From positions 72,279-136,278 of the forward strand of contig UQFY01000003.1 of assembly GCA_900540385.1 (NCBI GenBank): DNA of 64,000 bases, given 5' to 3'. This document shows, one piece after another, positions 24,920 to 35,800 of this stretch. Every line of letters starts with the position of its first letter. Position 1 is the first letter of the stretch. The stretch is from an uncultured Mollicutes bacterium (GTDB lineage: Bacteria; Bacillota_I; Bacilli_A; RFN20; CAG-826). The translations under genes were made by a program, and so were the position numbers. Under the pieces are notes generated by a model. That model was not told the origin of the DNA, searched no databases, and saw nothing but the letters and a program-made list of their open reading frames with translations.

Positions 24920-25408
24920 TTAAGCTGCTTTAAGAGCCAATATCTCTCGTAAAGCCAAATAATTTGCTTTCGCATTAACAATGTTTTTGACTTGAATCTT
25001 TTCTCTTCCCATATGAAAAGTAAGATTTCCGTTAGAAAAGAATTTGCCTCCATCTTTATAGGAGATGCTTTCTAAAGACGAAAGAGGGATGCGGTGAACT
25101 TTTCTTTCTTCGATAAGCAAGAAATCTTCTTCTTTTGCAATACGGACCTCTTTCTTTTGCAAAGTGGAATACACCGAAAAGGCTAAGCAAAGAAGGAAAA
25201 AAATATCAATGAGAAGATAGCAAATTCCATAAGGAGAAGAAGAATCGTCTTCTTGATTAAAAAAGAGAAAAGCGAAAAGAAGGGAGAGAATAAAGAGGAT
25301 TCCCGTTATTACATAAGAGATGTATGCTCTTTTCTTTGAACGTTTTAAGACTACTGCTTTACTCATAGTTCTAGGATTATAGCAACAATATTTCAGGTTA
25401 AAAGACAT
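24920..25408 (-). CDS. Membrane protein with PH-like C-terminal domain
   Basis: About 162 residues. Two hydrophobic helices (about 25-48 and 55-75 from the 25408 start) are followed by a beta-rich cytosolic region of about 85 residues with the feel of a bacterial PH-like domain (IPLSSLESISYKDG). No function can be assigned. The ATG at 25408 has AGGGGGA 7 nt upstream; an inner ATG at 25366 is the alternative. It is next to a 516-nt gap. Confidence 0.5.
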   Translation of the reverse strand: MSFNLKYCCYNPRTMSKAVVLKRSKKRAYISYVITGILFILSLLFAFLFFNQEDDSSSPYGICYLLIDIFFLLCLAFSVYSTLQKKEVRIAKEEDFLLIEERKVHRIPLSSLESISYKDGGKFFSNGNLTFHMGREKIQVKNIVNAKANYLALREILALKAA

Positions 25409-25541
25409 ATATGTCCCCCTTCTTTTTGCTAAATTTAATGGGTTGACTTTAAAAAATATTGCTTTTGTTGGCTTACTATCGTTAGATATCAAAACCTCTT
25501 TGACCGAAAAAGATATCTCATTCGGTATTCTGATATTTTTA

Positions 25542-25555
25542 AGAAAGCGTTTTCA
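25542..25555. promoter_or_regulatory. cre-like site in the 25409-25924 gap
   Basis: AGAAAGCGTTTTCA matches the CcpA consensus with one mismatch. It is 134 nt upstream of the minus-strand gene ending at 24920 and 370 nt upstream of the lipoprotein at 25925. The rest of this gap shows only the promoter at 25818 and no gene. Confidence 0.45.
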
Positions 25556-25817
25556 AAACCCAAAAAAGAAATGAATTTTTCCATTTAAGTAAGCAAAGAT
25601 TCATTCAAAAAAACAGTCAAATAACAAGGAACGTATTCAATTTGAGTAAGGGAAAGAAAATTCATCGTGAAAACAAAAATGAATTTTATACGAAGGAAAC
25701 GGGAGAAATCGTCTAGACATATTTATGAATTCTCTAAAAACAACTACGAAACCCCCTATTTTAAAAATGTTGGCGTTCATAACGTTTCATAAGCGAGGAA
25801 CGTAATTTAATTGGGAT

Positions 25818-25845
25818 TTGTTTTTTTCATTTCCTTTGCGATAAT
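25818..25845 (+). promoter_or_regulatory. Promoter of the 25925 lipoprotein gene
   Basis: TTGTTT (25818-25823), a 16-nt spacer and GATAAT (25840-25845) lie about 80 nt upstream of the ATG. Confidence 0.5.
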
Positions 25846-25924
25846 AGGATTGTCGAAATGAAATGTGGAAATTGAAAGATTCTTTTGTTTTCTTATTTCG
25901 TCTTTCAAAAAGGAGGCCTCTTAG

Positions 25925-26578
25925 ATGAAAAGAACACATTTATTCTTATTTTTACCAGTTCTACTACTTTCTTCTTGCTCAAATGACTACACGAAAGTTT
26001 CAAGCGCATTGGGTTTAGCAGAAGAACAAGAACTCCTCTTTAATTTTGATGTATACAAATCAAACTCCCAATATGACTATTCTTCAAATGAAGACATTTC
26101 CTTCGAAGCTTTAAAAGAAAATGGAACAACTGTTTTTAAAAATTTAAAAGCCACGTATTCCAAGGAAGACGATAAATTCATTTACACAAATACTAGCGTC
26201 TTCTCCTATAAGAAACATTTAAAAAACGAAGGTGAACGTTATAAATATTCTTACACTCTTGAGCCTTCCTTTTATTTCACTGGTTTAGTTTTAAACGAAG
26301 GAAAGGGCGTAAAAGCGCTCTTCTATTTCCCTTCTTATCTTACAAACTGTTTTACGGATTCTCTTCAACCTTCGGAAAAAACGGTAACCTTTTCTGACTT
26401 GGTTTCTTTTTATGAACCTCTTTCTAATTATTCTATTAATGAAACTAACCAAACCATCAATTTGGAATATTATGTAAGAAAAGATGGATCGAATGTTTAT
26501 TCGAAAGATACCACCTACACATTAACCCTTTCGATAAAGGAAGAAAAAATCCACCTCCAAAAACATAAAAACGTTTAA
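25925..26578 (+). CDS. Lipoprotein of unknown function, 217 aa
   Basis: A clear type II signal (hydrophobic run ending in LLSSC, Cys19) makes this an exported, lipid-anchored protein. The rest is rich in Tyr, Ser and Lys with alternating strands and no recognised domain. AGGAGG sits 9 nt before the ATG. It converges on the larger lipoprotein gene at 26627; the two may both be surface components. Confidence 0.65.
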   Translation: MKRTHLFLFLPVLLLSSCSNDYTKVSSALGLAEEQELLFNFDVYKSNSQYDYSSNEDISFEALKENGTTVFKNLKATYSKEDDKFIYTNTSVFSYKKHLKNEGERYKYSYTLEPSFYFTGLVLNEGKGVKALFYFPSYLTNCFTDSLQPSEKTVTFSDLVSFYEPLSNYSINETNQTINLEYYVRKDGSNVYSKDTTYTLTLSIKEEKIHLQKHKNV

Positions 26579-26626
26579 GGAATGTGGACTATATTAAAAT
26601 CGTAAAAGAATACGGAAGTTTTTTGA

Positions 26627-27946
26627 TTAGCCTTCAACGACGTAGTTAATTGTTATTGAAGCGTTTTTAGAAGCGTATTTTGTTTCATCGATCAGCTTAA
26701 AATAGGAGTTTCCTTCTGGAATTGGATAGGTGTAAACACCATTCGTATAGGTTGGAGTAACCGCCACTCCTGCATTGGTTTCAGAAATCACGGAAGAAGA
26801 AACATAGCAGCTTAAAACACCATAATATTGATGAGAATTAACGTCTTTTTCTGTAACGGCGATGGAAGAGAGTCTGCTTAAAGAATCAACATTATAAAGA
26901 TATCCAGAGCCTTTATTCGCATTTCTAAATTGAATGATCCCCTTATTGTCGTTCGAAACAAATGAAATTTTGAACGAAACGTTATTTTTCATTATTTCCA
27001 TATCGGCATAACTGGCAGGGAAATCGGAAGGGAAGAAAGATAGGCTGTTTTCTCCTGGAAGGATAGGTGCGTATTTAGAAATTTGAATAGAGAAATAGCC
27101 TTCTGTTGCCATATATTCCACTTTAAGAAGGTTCTTTTCGCTAACGGCATAGTCCTTTTCTTTATTAACAACGTATCCTGCAGTTGTTAAAGAGGTTTCG
27201 TAATTGGCTATATAGGTGTTTCCTTCAATGCTTGTATCGTAATATCCACCCACTAAGAAGTAAGTTTCACCCGATGGGTAAGCATCGTATTTTTTGTTTT
27301 CCGCTAAGGCAAAAGAAGGCAAAATCGTTTCGTCTACTTTGCTTAAATTGAAGAAGCTTGCAATCACCTCATATGGGAAGGTTTCATAAATCGGGGTTCC
27401 TTCTTCATACCAAGCAAAAATTTCAAAAGCGTCCTGATAATAATCGATTTGTACCATGATTTGGTCATTGGTGTCGGCAATTGGATAATGGTAACAATAA
27501 TAATCGTCACCATATTCGGTTCTCTTTCCATCGAAAACAAAAGAGGCAGAAACAAGTTGCTGGCCATAGCTTTCTGAAAGGTCGCCAGATTTATAGTCAT
27601 AGACAATAAAGCTCTCCCCTTCTTCATCTGTCCCGCTCGCTTCAACATATGAGGAAGTAAACCCAATTGGGAATGGCAAACAGGTATATCCATTAAGGTA
27701 AGTAGACATCTTTTGTAAGTCCGACTCAGACCATGCTGTTGGTTTCTCTTCGCTAGAAGAGTTTTCTTCGCTTACTGATTCTTTGCTAGAAGAAGTTTCT
27801 TCGCTTACTGATTCATTAACGGAAAAAGTTTCTTCGCTTTTTAGCGTTTCATTAGAAGAAACACTTGGATTGTTTTCATTTGATGTACAAGAAAAAAGGC
27901 TCAAACTAATCGATAGGAGCGCTAATTTCATTATTCGTTTTTTCAT
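26627..27946 (-). CDS. Lipoprotein with Ser/Glu-rich linker and repeated domains, 439 aa
   Basis: A lipobox SLFSC (Cys20 from the ATG at 27946) is followed by about 50 residues of Ser/Glu/Val repeats (SEE/SES units), then two related units of about 100 residues. Each unit starts with a short L-P-x-F-type segment, has a Y-rich middle and closes with an aromatic strand (FEIFAWY, FSIQISKY). A C-terminal region of about 150 residues follows. No enzyme motif is seen. The ATG at 27946 has AGGTCAG upstream; the longer frame starts at TTG. It is probably a surface protein with binding function. Confidence 0.65.
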   Translation of the reverse strand: MKKRIMKLALLSISLSLFSCTSNENNPSVSSNETLKSEETFSVNESVSEETSSSKESVSEENSSSEEKPTAWSESDLQKMSTYLNGYTCLPFPIGFTSSYVEASGTDEEGESFIVYDYKSGDLSESYGQQLVSASFVFDGKRTEYGDDYYCYHYPIADTNDQIMVQIDYYQDAFEIFAWYEEGTPIYETFPYEVIASFFNLSKVDETILPSFALAENKKYDAYPSGETYFLVGGYYDTSIEGNTYIANYETSLTTAGYVVNKEKDYAVSEKNLLKVEYMATEGYFSIQISKYAPILPGENSLSFFPSDFPASYADMEIMKNNVSFKISFVSNDNKGIIQFRNANKGSGYLYNVDSLSRLSSIAVTEKDVNSHQYYGVLSCYVSSSVISETNAGVAVTPTYTNGVYTYPIPEGNSYFKLIDETKYASKNASITINYVVEG

Positions 27947-28073
27947 TTTCTGACCTTTCAAAATTTATATGCATATCTTAGGACATTTCTTATAAAGAAT
28001 GAACTTTTCTCTTTAAAAATGCGAGAAACGATCAAAGCCATCGGATCAAATTGGATTTCTCAAAATGAGGTAC

Positions 28074-28100
28074 AAAAAAGAAGTGACATTGCATCACTTC
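28074..28100 (-). terminator. Terminator of tRNA-Ser(GCT)
   Basis: GAAGTGA / TCACTTC form a perfect 7-bp stem with a 7-nt loop and are followed on the minus strand by TTTTTT. It lies 13 nt past the encoded CCA. Confidence 0.8.
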
Positions 28101-28113
28101 TATCATTTTTAAG

Positions 28114-28206
28114 TGGCGGAGGCGTCGGGATTCGAACTCGAGCTAGGGATGACTCCCTACTAACAGGTTAGCAACCTGCCCCCTTCGGCCTCTTGGGTAC
28201 GCCTCC
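28114..28206 (-). tRNA. tRNA-Ser (GCT)
   Basis: Acceptor GGAGGCG/CGCCTCC, anticodon loop TTGCTAA (anticodon GCT), a long variable arm typical of serine tRNAs, a T loop TTCGAAT, discriminator G and an encoded CCA (28116-28114). Confidence 0.93.
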
Positions 28207-28277
28207 GTGCATGTGTAAATATACACTAAAGAAAAGAATTTAGCATTAAATATTTAAAGAAATGAATGAAAAATAGC

Positions 28278-31241
28278 TTAGGAGAGCAAAATCGTTTTGA
28301 TTTCAAATGCTTTAAAATGAAGATCGTTTAAATTCGTTTCTTCTTTTTCATCCTCTAAGCCATTACATTGGGTGGCCTTTTGGAAACAGGCTGGCAAATT
28401 TATCGAACATTTTTGCGGGGCGTTTGTGGAGTTATAAATACGTATTACAAAGCCTTTCCCATCATAAGAAGGTTTGAAGCAAGATAAGACAATATGAGGA
28501 TTGCTAATGCAGAAAGCATTTTTTGGCTCCTCTTTCTCTTTGAAGAAGAAAACGGAGGAAGAAAAGGAGTTTGCTTCTTCGTCTACATCAGAATCTTCCA
28601 ATCTCTCCTTATGTGGGTAAAGCGCATAATCATATTCGTATGTTTCTTGATCCATGTGCTCCATCGGATAGGAATTGCTCTTTAAAAGAGTAAGTTCCAA
28701 GCTTCCTTCTTTTGCGTAGAAACCATTCCTTACAGGACTAAATAAAGCAAATCCACTTCGTTCTTTGGAAAGTTCAATCCATTTATAGGAACAAAGTTCA
28801 TATTGGGCCTTCTCTATAAAAGAGTCGTTCTTTGTGGAATGAGATTGATAACCGAATTGGGTGTCTGAGAAAACTTCCTCTGGCATATCTTTCATTGGGA
28901 AAACGGCTTTTAGAAGATAATTATCATCTTTCCAATCAATCTTATGATGGATACGGATGATACGTGAGTTTTCATCGATCAAAATAGTTTGGTATAAATG
29001 AGATTGTTGGAAAACGTAGGTATCGTTAAATTCATAAAGGGGGCCGTAACGTTTAATGTTTCTTTTCTCTAGACGCATGTATTTTTCTGGTTGGTTACGA
29101 TAGTTTTCCAAAATATTCCAATTCGCATATTTTGGGTCACCGGGCTCATAAAAGACACGGAAACGGTTTGCTTCAGAAGAGAAATACTCTTCCCCTGTTT
29201 CTTTATCCTTTAGGGAGGAGATAGAACCGTCTTGAGCAAAAACAATACGGAAATATTTCGTGTCTAGAGTGTCTAAAGAAGGAATGCTCTTCCCTTTATA
29301 ACGTTCAGCATCCTGGCTTTCTCCATAACTAGGCAAAGAGAAAATAAGATAGGAGTTGCCTACTTTCTCATAATGAGTCTTTTTTAAGGAGAAATTACGG
29401 ACATAATAGCCCTTTTTATAGACAGGGGAATAGTTTTTGTTAGACGCTTTCTCAAGGATATTATCCAAAGATTCGTTGAGGAGAGGGTAACGTTTATCCG
29501 TAACCTCATAAACTTCTTTTATGGAAGAACCGGGCAATACGTCGTGGAATTGATAAAGAAGAACTTCTTTCCAAATCTCATCAAGTTCTTTGGAGAAGCC
29601 TTTGATGTTTAATTCGGAAAGATAAATCTCTGTTTGACGAAGCTTTTCTTCTAAATAACGGTTCCAAATTTTATTTCTTGCTTGGGAAGAGAAGGTTCCG
29701 CGATGGTTTTCTAAATAGATTTCCCCTTCTTGATGGGGCAAGGAAGACTGGTATGGCTCTAAGGATTGGAAGAAGGAAAGAGCACTCGTTTCCTTTATTG
29801 CAGGCAAAGAAAGACGATGATTCATTCTAGGAAGTCTTTCACACATATCTTCGCTAGGACCACCTCCACCATCTCCACAGCCATAGAGATAGAGAGCATT
29901 CTTCAAGAAAGATTTCTTTTTGCTATTTCTTTCCGTGTCCATAAGTTCTTTTGGAAGAGCAAAACCGTTATATCCATAAGGATTTTGTGAGAAATGGGTG
30001 AGAACACTTTGACCATCTAACCCTTCGAATATAAAAGAAGAGTAAGGGAAAATGCTCTGCTCATTCATTCTCATCTTTGCGGAATAGAAATAACGTTGAT
30101 TGGTGTCTTTTAAAATACTAGGCAAAGCAGGGATAAAGCCAAAATCATCAGGATAGAAACCAATTTGGCTATCATGCCCAAAATAGTCGCGATAAAAATG
30201 CTGTCCATATAACATTTGACGGTAAAGTGCTTCCTCGCCAACATTATTCAAATCATTTTCGACGTAGGCTCCGCCAAGAAGTTCAATTCTTCCTTCTTTT
30301 TCGTATTTTTGTATCAAAGAAAAAGTTTCAGGAGAGAGTTCTTTTATCTGCTCTAATTGCCAAGGTTGTGAGATGGAATAATGAAAAGAAGGATATCTTT
30401 CTAAAAGGTATATGGCATTTAAAATGGTACGTAACGCCTTCTTTTTGCTTTCTTTAAAGCTCCAAAGCCAAGCTAAATCCAAATGGGAATGGCCTAGACA
30501 GGTAATCGTAAAATCGGATTTTGAGATAAGAGAAAGAAGAGATGAGGTGATTTTCTTTGCCTCTTTTTCTTTCTCAGCAAAAGAGAAGAGATATAGGTCT
30601 CTTACTTTTTCAAGTCCAAGCAAAATGTCGTTGAAATAGGAATCTTCGGGAGAGATAGAGAAAAGATAATTCGACAAGACTTCATAATCATATAAGAGAG
30701 AAAGATCGTCTTGATGAATAACAACAAGTGCTGCTTTGTGGAAGAAACCGGCTTGAGGGAAAAGAGAACGAAAATAGATGTTATCTTGGCATTCTATCCA
30801 AAGATCGATTTGATTATTTATAACAAGATTTTTTAAAGGGTAATGACATTTTAAAGTCGCGTAGTTTCTTTCATCCTCTAAAGAATACGTTCCTAAAGAG
30901 AACCCCTTTAAAGGCTGGCCTTGATAATCAAAAAGGATTCCCTCCGAACCGGCATCAAAATGAAGATATAAAGAAGAAAAATCGATTCCCGCAGGAAGTT
31001 TTCCTTTCAAATGAAAATAACCGTATCGAAAAGGCTTGTCATTCCATTTTTCATTCTCTTTAATTCTTTTTGTGAAATGATATTTCAATTTCATAAAAGG
31101 GACTTCTTCTTGAGAAAGAAAATAACGAACATCAAGTTTCAGAATTTCCTCAAAAGCATTCTGAAGAAGAGATTGTCCTAAAAAATGTCGAATTAACATT
31201 TTTCGTCTTTCTAAATAAGCGGGGTTTCTTTTACGTTCCAT
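28278..31241 (-). CDS. GH38 alpha-mannosidase
   Basis: A 987-residue cytosolic enzyme with no signal peptide that would remove alpha-linked mannose (or cleave mannosylglycerate-type substrates) from imported oligosaccharides. The zinc/active-site motif GHSHLDLAWLW (H251, H253, D255) and nucleophile region YPDDFGF (likely Asp365) are clear. The mid helical domain and C-terminal beta-sandwich regions of GH38 fill the rest. A TATAAT box lies 6 nt before the ATG without a ribosome site, and a cre-like palindrome overlaps the presumed -35, so glucose repression is likely. It is divergent from the MATE gene. Confidence 0.9.
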   Translation of the reverse strand: MERKRNPAYLERRKMLIRHFLGQSLLQNAFEEILKLDVRYFLSQEEVPFMKLKYHFTKRIKENEKWNDKPFRYGYFHLKGKLPAGIDFSSLYLHFDAGSEGILFDYQGQPLKGFSLGTYSLEDERNYATLKCHYPLKNLVINNQIDLWIECQDNIYFRSLFPQAGFFHKAALVVIHQDDLSLLYDYEVLSNYLFSISPEDSYFNDILLGLEKVRDLYLFSFAEKEKEAKKITSSLLSLISKSDFTITCLGHSHLDLAWLWSFKESKKKALRTILNAIYLLERYPSFHYSISQPWQLEQIKELSPETFSLIQKYEKEGRIELLGGAYVENDLNNVGEEALYRQMLYGQHFYRDYFGHDSQIGFYPDDFGFIPALPSILKDTNQRYFYSAKMRMNEQSIFPYSSFIFEGLDGQSVLTHFSQNPYGYNGFALPKELMDTERNSKKKSFLKNALYLYGCGDGGGGPSEDMCERLPRMNHRLSLPAIKETSALSFFQSLEPYQSSLPHQEGEIYLENHRGTFSSQARNKIWNRYLEEKLRQTEIYLSELNIKGFSKELDEIWKEVLLYQFHDVLPGSSIKEVYEVTDKRYPLLNESLDNILEKASNKNYSPVYKKGYYVRNFSLKKTHYEKVGNSYLIFSLPSYGESQDAERYKGKSIPSLDTLDTKYFRIVFAQDGSISSLKDKETGEEYFSSEANRFRVFYEPGDPKYANWNILENYRNQPEKYMRLEKRNIKRYGPLYEFNDTYVFQQSHLYQTILIDENSRIIRIHHKIDWKDDNYLLKAVFPMKDMPEEVFSDTQFGYQSHSTKNDSFIEKAQYELCSYKWIELSKERSGFALFSPVRNGFYAKEGSLELTLLKSNSYPMEHMDQETYEYDYALYPHKERLEDSDVDEEANSFSSSVFFFKEKEEPKNAFCISNPHIVLSCFKPSYDGKGFVIRIYNSTNAPQKCSINLPACFQKATQCNGLEDEKEETNLNDLHFKAFEIKTILLS

Positions 31242-31247
31242 AAGAAA

Positions 31248-31286
31248 ATTATAGGCAACTAGCTCCTCCTATTGAAAGTGTTTTCA
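31248..31286 (-). promoter_or_regulatory. Mannosidase promoter overlapped by a cre-like operator
   Basis: On the minus strand TGAAAACACTTTCA (31286-31273, one mismatch to cre) overlaps a TTTCAA -35. An 18-nt spacer leads to TATAAT (31253-31248), 6 nt before the ATG. The geometry predicts direct CcpA blockage and a leaderless transcript. Confidence 0.6.
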
Positions 31287-31329
31287 AGTCTCTTTAAAGT
31301 AGAAAGAAAGAAGATAAAATAATCGCGTT

Positions 31330-32826
31330 ATGAGCTTGTGGAAGAAATTTAAACAATTGTTTGATCCAATTGATTTAACGACAGGAGGGATATGGAAAGA
31401 TATTTTTATCTTTTCCCTTCCGATTATGTTGTCTACTTTATTACAGAAAATCTATTCTTTAATTGATACGGTTATTTGTGGACAAACCCTTAATGATGCG
31501 GCCGTTGCTGCAGTTACTAACACTACCACAATCGTTTTCATGATTCTTCAATTCTCGATAGGATGTGCTTCAGGTTTCTCAGTAGTTCTTTCAAAAAAGA
31601 TTGGCCAACATTCCTTAGAAGGTGCAAGAAGATCAATTTGGACTCAGATTGTTCTTTCTATCATTATCACCATTATCTTATCTGTCGTTGGTTGCCTTGT
31701 TTTGGATTTTCTTTTGGCTTGGATTGGCATTTATCCTTCGGCAGCTGATCCTTACATGCAAGCAGAGTACGAAGCGGCTAAAACCTATCTGTTGATTATC
31801 GTAGGCGCCTCATTTTCCCAAATTGTCTATAATTTGGCCGTTACTTGTTTAAGGGCATATGGCGATTCTTTCACGCCTTTCATCTTCTTACTAATCTCCA
31901 CTGTTTTGAATATTGTTTTAGATTTGGTCTTTATTGTTGTTTTTAATTGGGGAGTCGCTGGAGCCGCCTGGGCAACCGTTCTTGCCCAAGCTTTAGCGGG
32001 ATTGGCCTCTTGGTTTTATCTCTTTTATCATTACAAAGAGCTTCGTTTCCAAAAGGAAGATTTAAAAATCACTTGGAACGATGTCGTTGAACATCTGAAA
32101 AATGGTCTTCCTCTTGCTTTCAATTTCTCTATTCTTTCCATTGGAACCGTCATTATGTCTGGAGCAGTCATTGCTTTCGACCGTCTTCCAAACGGGAATA
32201 TGAATCCTGCTTTACCAGCTCAACTTGGTTATGGTGTTGCAGGTAAAATCTTCCAATTGGCGATGGGCTTCCAAGAATCTTTAGGTCTTGCCATGATTTC
32301 TTATATGGCTCAAAACTTAGGTGCTGGAAAATATGAGCGCATCAAGAAAGGCTTCCACGTTTCTATTCTTTATGGAATGATCATTACGGTTTTCATCAAC
32401 GTCGTTGTTCTTCCACTCACCATCAATGGAGCCTATCAATATCTTTTCCTTTCAACTGAAAAAGTAACTGCCGATTCCATCAAATGGGGCAACACCTACC
32501 TGTATGTTGCCATCCCATTGATGTTTATCTTAATGTTTCTTTTCCTTTTCCGAAATTGTTTGGAAGGTCTAGAAAAACCTCTCTTCCCGTTCTTAGCAGG
32601 AATTGCAGAACTAGTTGCCCGTGTGCTTATTTGTTCTTTCTTACCAGCCCTTTTTAATGGCGGACCTATTAATTCCGCAGCCTCCATTTGGGCTTTTATC
32701 GGTGCCTCGTTAGGCGATCCTGGCGCTTGGGTTTTAGCTACTTTGACGATGCTTATCCCGATGTTGCTAGCGATTTATCGTCCAAAGAAAAACGTTATTC
32801 AGCAAGAAGAACACGAGATTCTCTAA
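31330..32826 (+). CDS. MATE-family efflux transporter
   Basis: A 498-residue, 12-helix transporter of the MATE (DinF/NorM-like) family that exports small cations or drugs using a sodium or proton gradient. It shows the typical N-terminal W-K-D-I-F-I-F-S-L-P-I-M pattern and two six-helix halves. TTTAAA-16 nt-TAAAAT (31293-31320) lies 9 nt before the ATG and no ribosome site is seen. The last 32 nt overlap the convergent helicase gene. Confidence 0.88.
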   Translation: MSLWKKFKQLFDPIDLTTGGIWKDIFIFSLPIMLSTLLQKIYSLIDTVICGQTLNDAAVAAVTNTTTIVFMILQFSIGCASGFSVVLSKKIGQHSLEGARRSIWTQIVLSIIITIILSVVGCLVLDFLLAWIGIYPSAADPYMQAEYEAAKTYLLIIVGASFSQIVYNLAVTCLRAYGDSFTPFIFLLISTVLNIVLDLVFIVVFNWGVAGAAWATVLAQALAGLASWFYLFYHYKELRFQKEDLKITWNDVVEHLKNGLPLAFNFSILSIGTVIMSGAVIAFDRLPNGNMNPALPAQLGYGVAGKIFQLAMGFQESLGLAMISYMAQNLGAGKYERIKKGFHVSILYGMIITVFINVVVLPLTINGAYQYLFLSTEKVTADSIKWGNTYLYVAIPLMFILMFLFLFRNCLEGLEKPLFPFLAGIAELVARVLICSFLPALFNGGPINSAASIWAFIGASLGDPGAWVLATLTMLIPMLLAIYRPKKNVIQQEEHEIL

Positions 32827-35800
32827 CTTTGATGCGGTTTCTTTTGCAAGAAGAATCTTTAATCGCTCTCGTTAGATAGGCATTCTTCGTTTGAAGAAGG
32901 ACTTTATAGCCAAAGACAAGGGATACTTGTTTGACTAGGTCACCGAGATCCATTTCGCCTTGTTCTTTTAATATGTCTGCCGCACAGTTAGCAACCTCTT
33001 GATAACAAATATCGCTTAATGTTCTTAGGGATTTATTCTCTGGATCTAAACGGTAATTTAAGAAAGATGCTTCTTCAAAATCCTTTGGAACGTAGAATTT
33101 TGTTCCATCGTTAATGAAATAAGTCACTCGATCAGCAATTTCTTGCAAGGCTTTTTCGATTTCTCCGCGGGAAATAGATCCTACGCGTTTCTTACCAACC
33201 GCCAAACAATAACGGCGGTTAATCAGTTCAAGAGAAATAGGGCCTTCATACTGAATTAAAGAAAGAAGGTATGGAGCAAGGTTTGTTTTATCGCACGCTT
33301 CTTCCGATAAGGTGTAAGGAATGGATTTTTTCGTCATGGCTTGTTTGATAAAGAGAGGTTTTTTCTTAAAAACGTTATTCTCTTTCCCTTGATTTGGATT
33401 CGTAAGGACTTCATTTAAGGCCGTTACAATGTATTGAACGATTTCTTTACGATGATCAAGGTATTCCACCGCATAAACATGGCAAAGATTCCAGCCAAGA
33501 CGATGAAGGATGTTAGGCTCATTGATGTTGCGATCACGGCATGTCATATTCGCAAAATGCTCATTATCAAGCAAAACACCTAATAGATATTCGTTTGGTT
33601 TTTCTTTTAAAGAAATGGCCAAATCAACTTTAAAGGAAGATTCTCCTAGATTCTCTTCAACGTGATAGCCAAGCTTACGGATATCTTCTGCAAGATACTT
33701 TTCAATACCAATCTCTCTTTTTTCTAGATTATTGGCGTTAAAAGGAAGGTAATCATAGCCAAATTTAGCAAAAGAGAGGAAGTCTTTTAGATATTGAGCA
33801 CCAGCATTCTTTGCACGTTCCGCTTTAATGTCCGCAGGATTTAAGGAAGAGAAAACAACCATTTCCTCACGAGCACGGGAAACCGCTACATTTAAACGTC
33901 TTTCACCTTTTTTCAAGGAAAGAGGGCCAAAATTCAAAGAAATGGTTCCGTTTTTATCAGGACCATATGTCGTTGAGAAAAGAATCACGTCTCTTTCGTC
34001 GCCTTGAACGTTTTCGAGGTTCTTAATAAAGATCTTTTCTCCGCCTGGTTCGAGATTTCCGTTTCCAAGTTTGGAGGTTTCTTTATCTAGCATATCTTCG
34101 ATAACATTTTGTTGAGCTTCGTTAAAAGTGATGACGCCAATAGAATGCGTACGAAGTTCTTTGTCTTTAAGACGACGAAGAATCTCTTTGACCACTTCTT
34201 TCGCTTCCGTGCGGTTAATACCCCTGCCTCTTTCATAAACGCCTTTAACATAACGATAACCGACTGCTTTTTCATCGTTTGTAGGCGAAGGGAAGGTGAG
34301 CAAGGAATTGTCATAGAATTTGTTATTAGAGAAAGCGATTAAGGATTCATGGCGAGAACGATAATGCCAAAGAAGTCTTTTACGAGGCAAGCCCAAAACC
34401 AAAGCGTCATCCAAAAGAGATTCCAAATCTTCATCTAAGGAAGAGAAAGCGTTATCGGAGTCATTATTTCCGATTGTTGTGGTAAAGAAAGAGGTTGGAG
34501 GCATCTGTTCTTCATCACCTGCAATAACTACGCTATCGCCTCTAGCAATCGCTGAGATGGCTTCCGAGGTAGGGATTTGAGAGGCTTCGTCAAAGATTAC
34601 GACATCAAAATGATAATCGTGAATATCTAAGAATTGCGAAACGGATATTGGTGACATCATAAAGCATGGAGTTAAGTTCTGAATAATGTCTTTGTAGTTA
34701 TGGAAAATTTGTCTTAAAGACACACCTCTTCCACCGTTTTTGCATAACTTGGCCAACTGATTAAAAGAGGTTGATTCAGCAAAATGGAAAGCGTCTCTTG
34801 GATAAGAAGAAGAGATTTTTGCCGCCGTAGTAATGGTAGCCAAATTGGAGAATTCCTGAATATCGTTAGCGTATTGATGAACAAGGTTGTTCATTTCTTT
34901 GCTAGAAAGAAGAGCGAGATTGTCCTCTTTCAAACGATAGGAAAGAATGGAGTTTGCCAAGGATTTTTCAAAATCGGAGAGAAGAACTTGTTCTTTGATT
35001 TTTCCTTTTTTGAAAAATGAGACGTATTCTTTTGGAAGAAGAGTTTCCAAATCATCTAGCTTCAATAACAAAGATGTCCATTCGGCTAGGCTTCCAATTC
35101 TTCCGGAAGCAGAACGGAGTTTGCTATAAAGCACACCAAAAAATTTGTTATCATCTGGATAAAGATTGATATCAAAAGAAGCGTTAGCAAGAAGTTCTTC
35201 TTTCTTTTTCTCGAATTCATAGAAATCCTTAAGGAAAGTGTTTTGTATCTTGGAGAACAAGCTTCCTTGGTCTAAATCGGACAAATAGGTAGCGAACGCC
35301 TCTTTTTTATTTGGAAGATAATCCAAAGAAAGGATGTTTTTACTGATCTTCAAAGTCGTTTCGAACTCATGTAAGACTTCCTCTCCATCTGGATAAGTCA
35401 AAAATGGGTGCTTCTTTAAGAAGAAACGGACGTATGGATCGAAGGTAGATAGTTCTTTATTCTGTTCTTGGATATGTTTTAAAAGTTCTAATTCGTCTTT
35501 TAAGTTATCGTTTTTTAACGCTTCTTTGTTTTTAACGAAAGGCTTCAGCTTTTTCTTTAAAACGGAAAGAGCTTTATGGCAGGCAAAGAAAGACTGAGAT
35601 TCAGCAAGCAAGAACTCTTTTTCTAATTCTTCACCGTTTTGGTTTAAGAAAGAATCGTTAAAGGAAACAAGGATTTTTTCCTTGCTTTTTGTAATATCGA
35701 TGGTGAGATTTAATGCGGAACGAATCTCATCTTCTTTTTCAACGAAGTTCTCATCGAGAAAATGTTCAGGCCATTTCTTCTCCCCTTCACGAAGAATCTC

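Noticed and set aside
27720..27860. Short tandem repeats in DNA that might be a CRISPR-like or satellite array
   Set aside because: The repeats are codons for Ser/Glu units in the lipoprotein linker, irregular in length and in frame with the gene.
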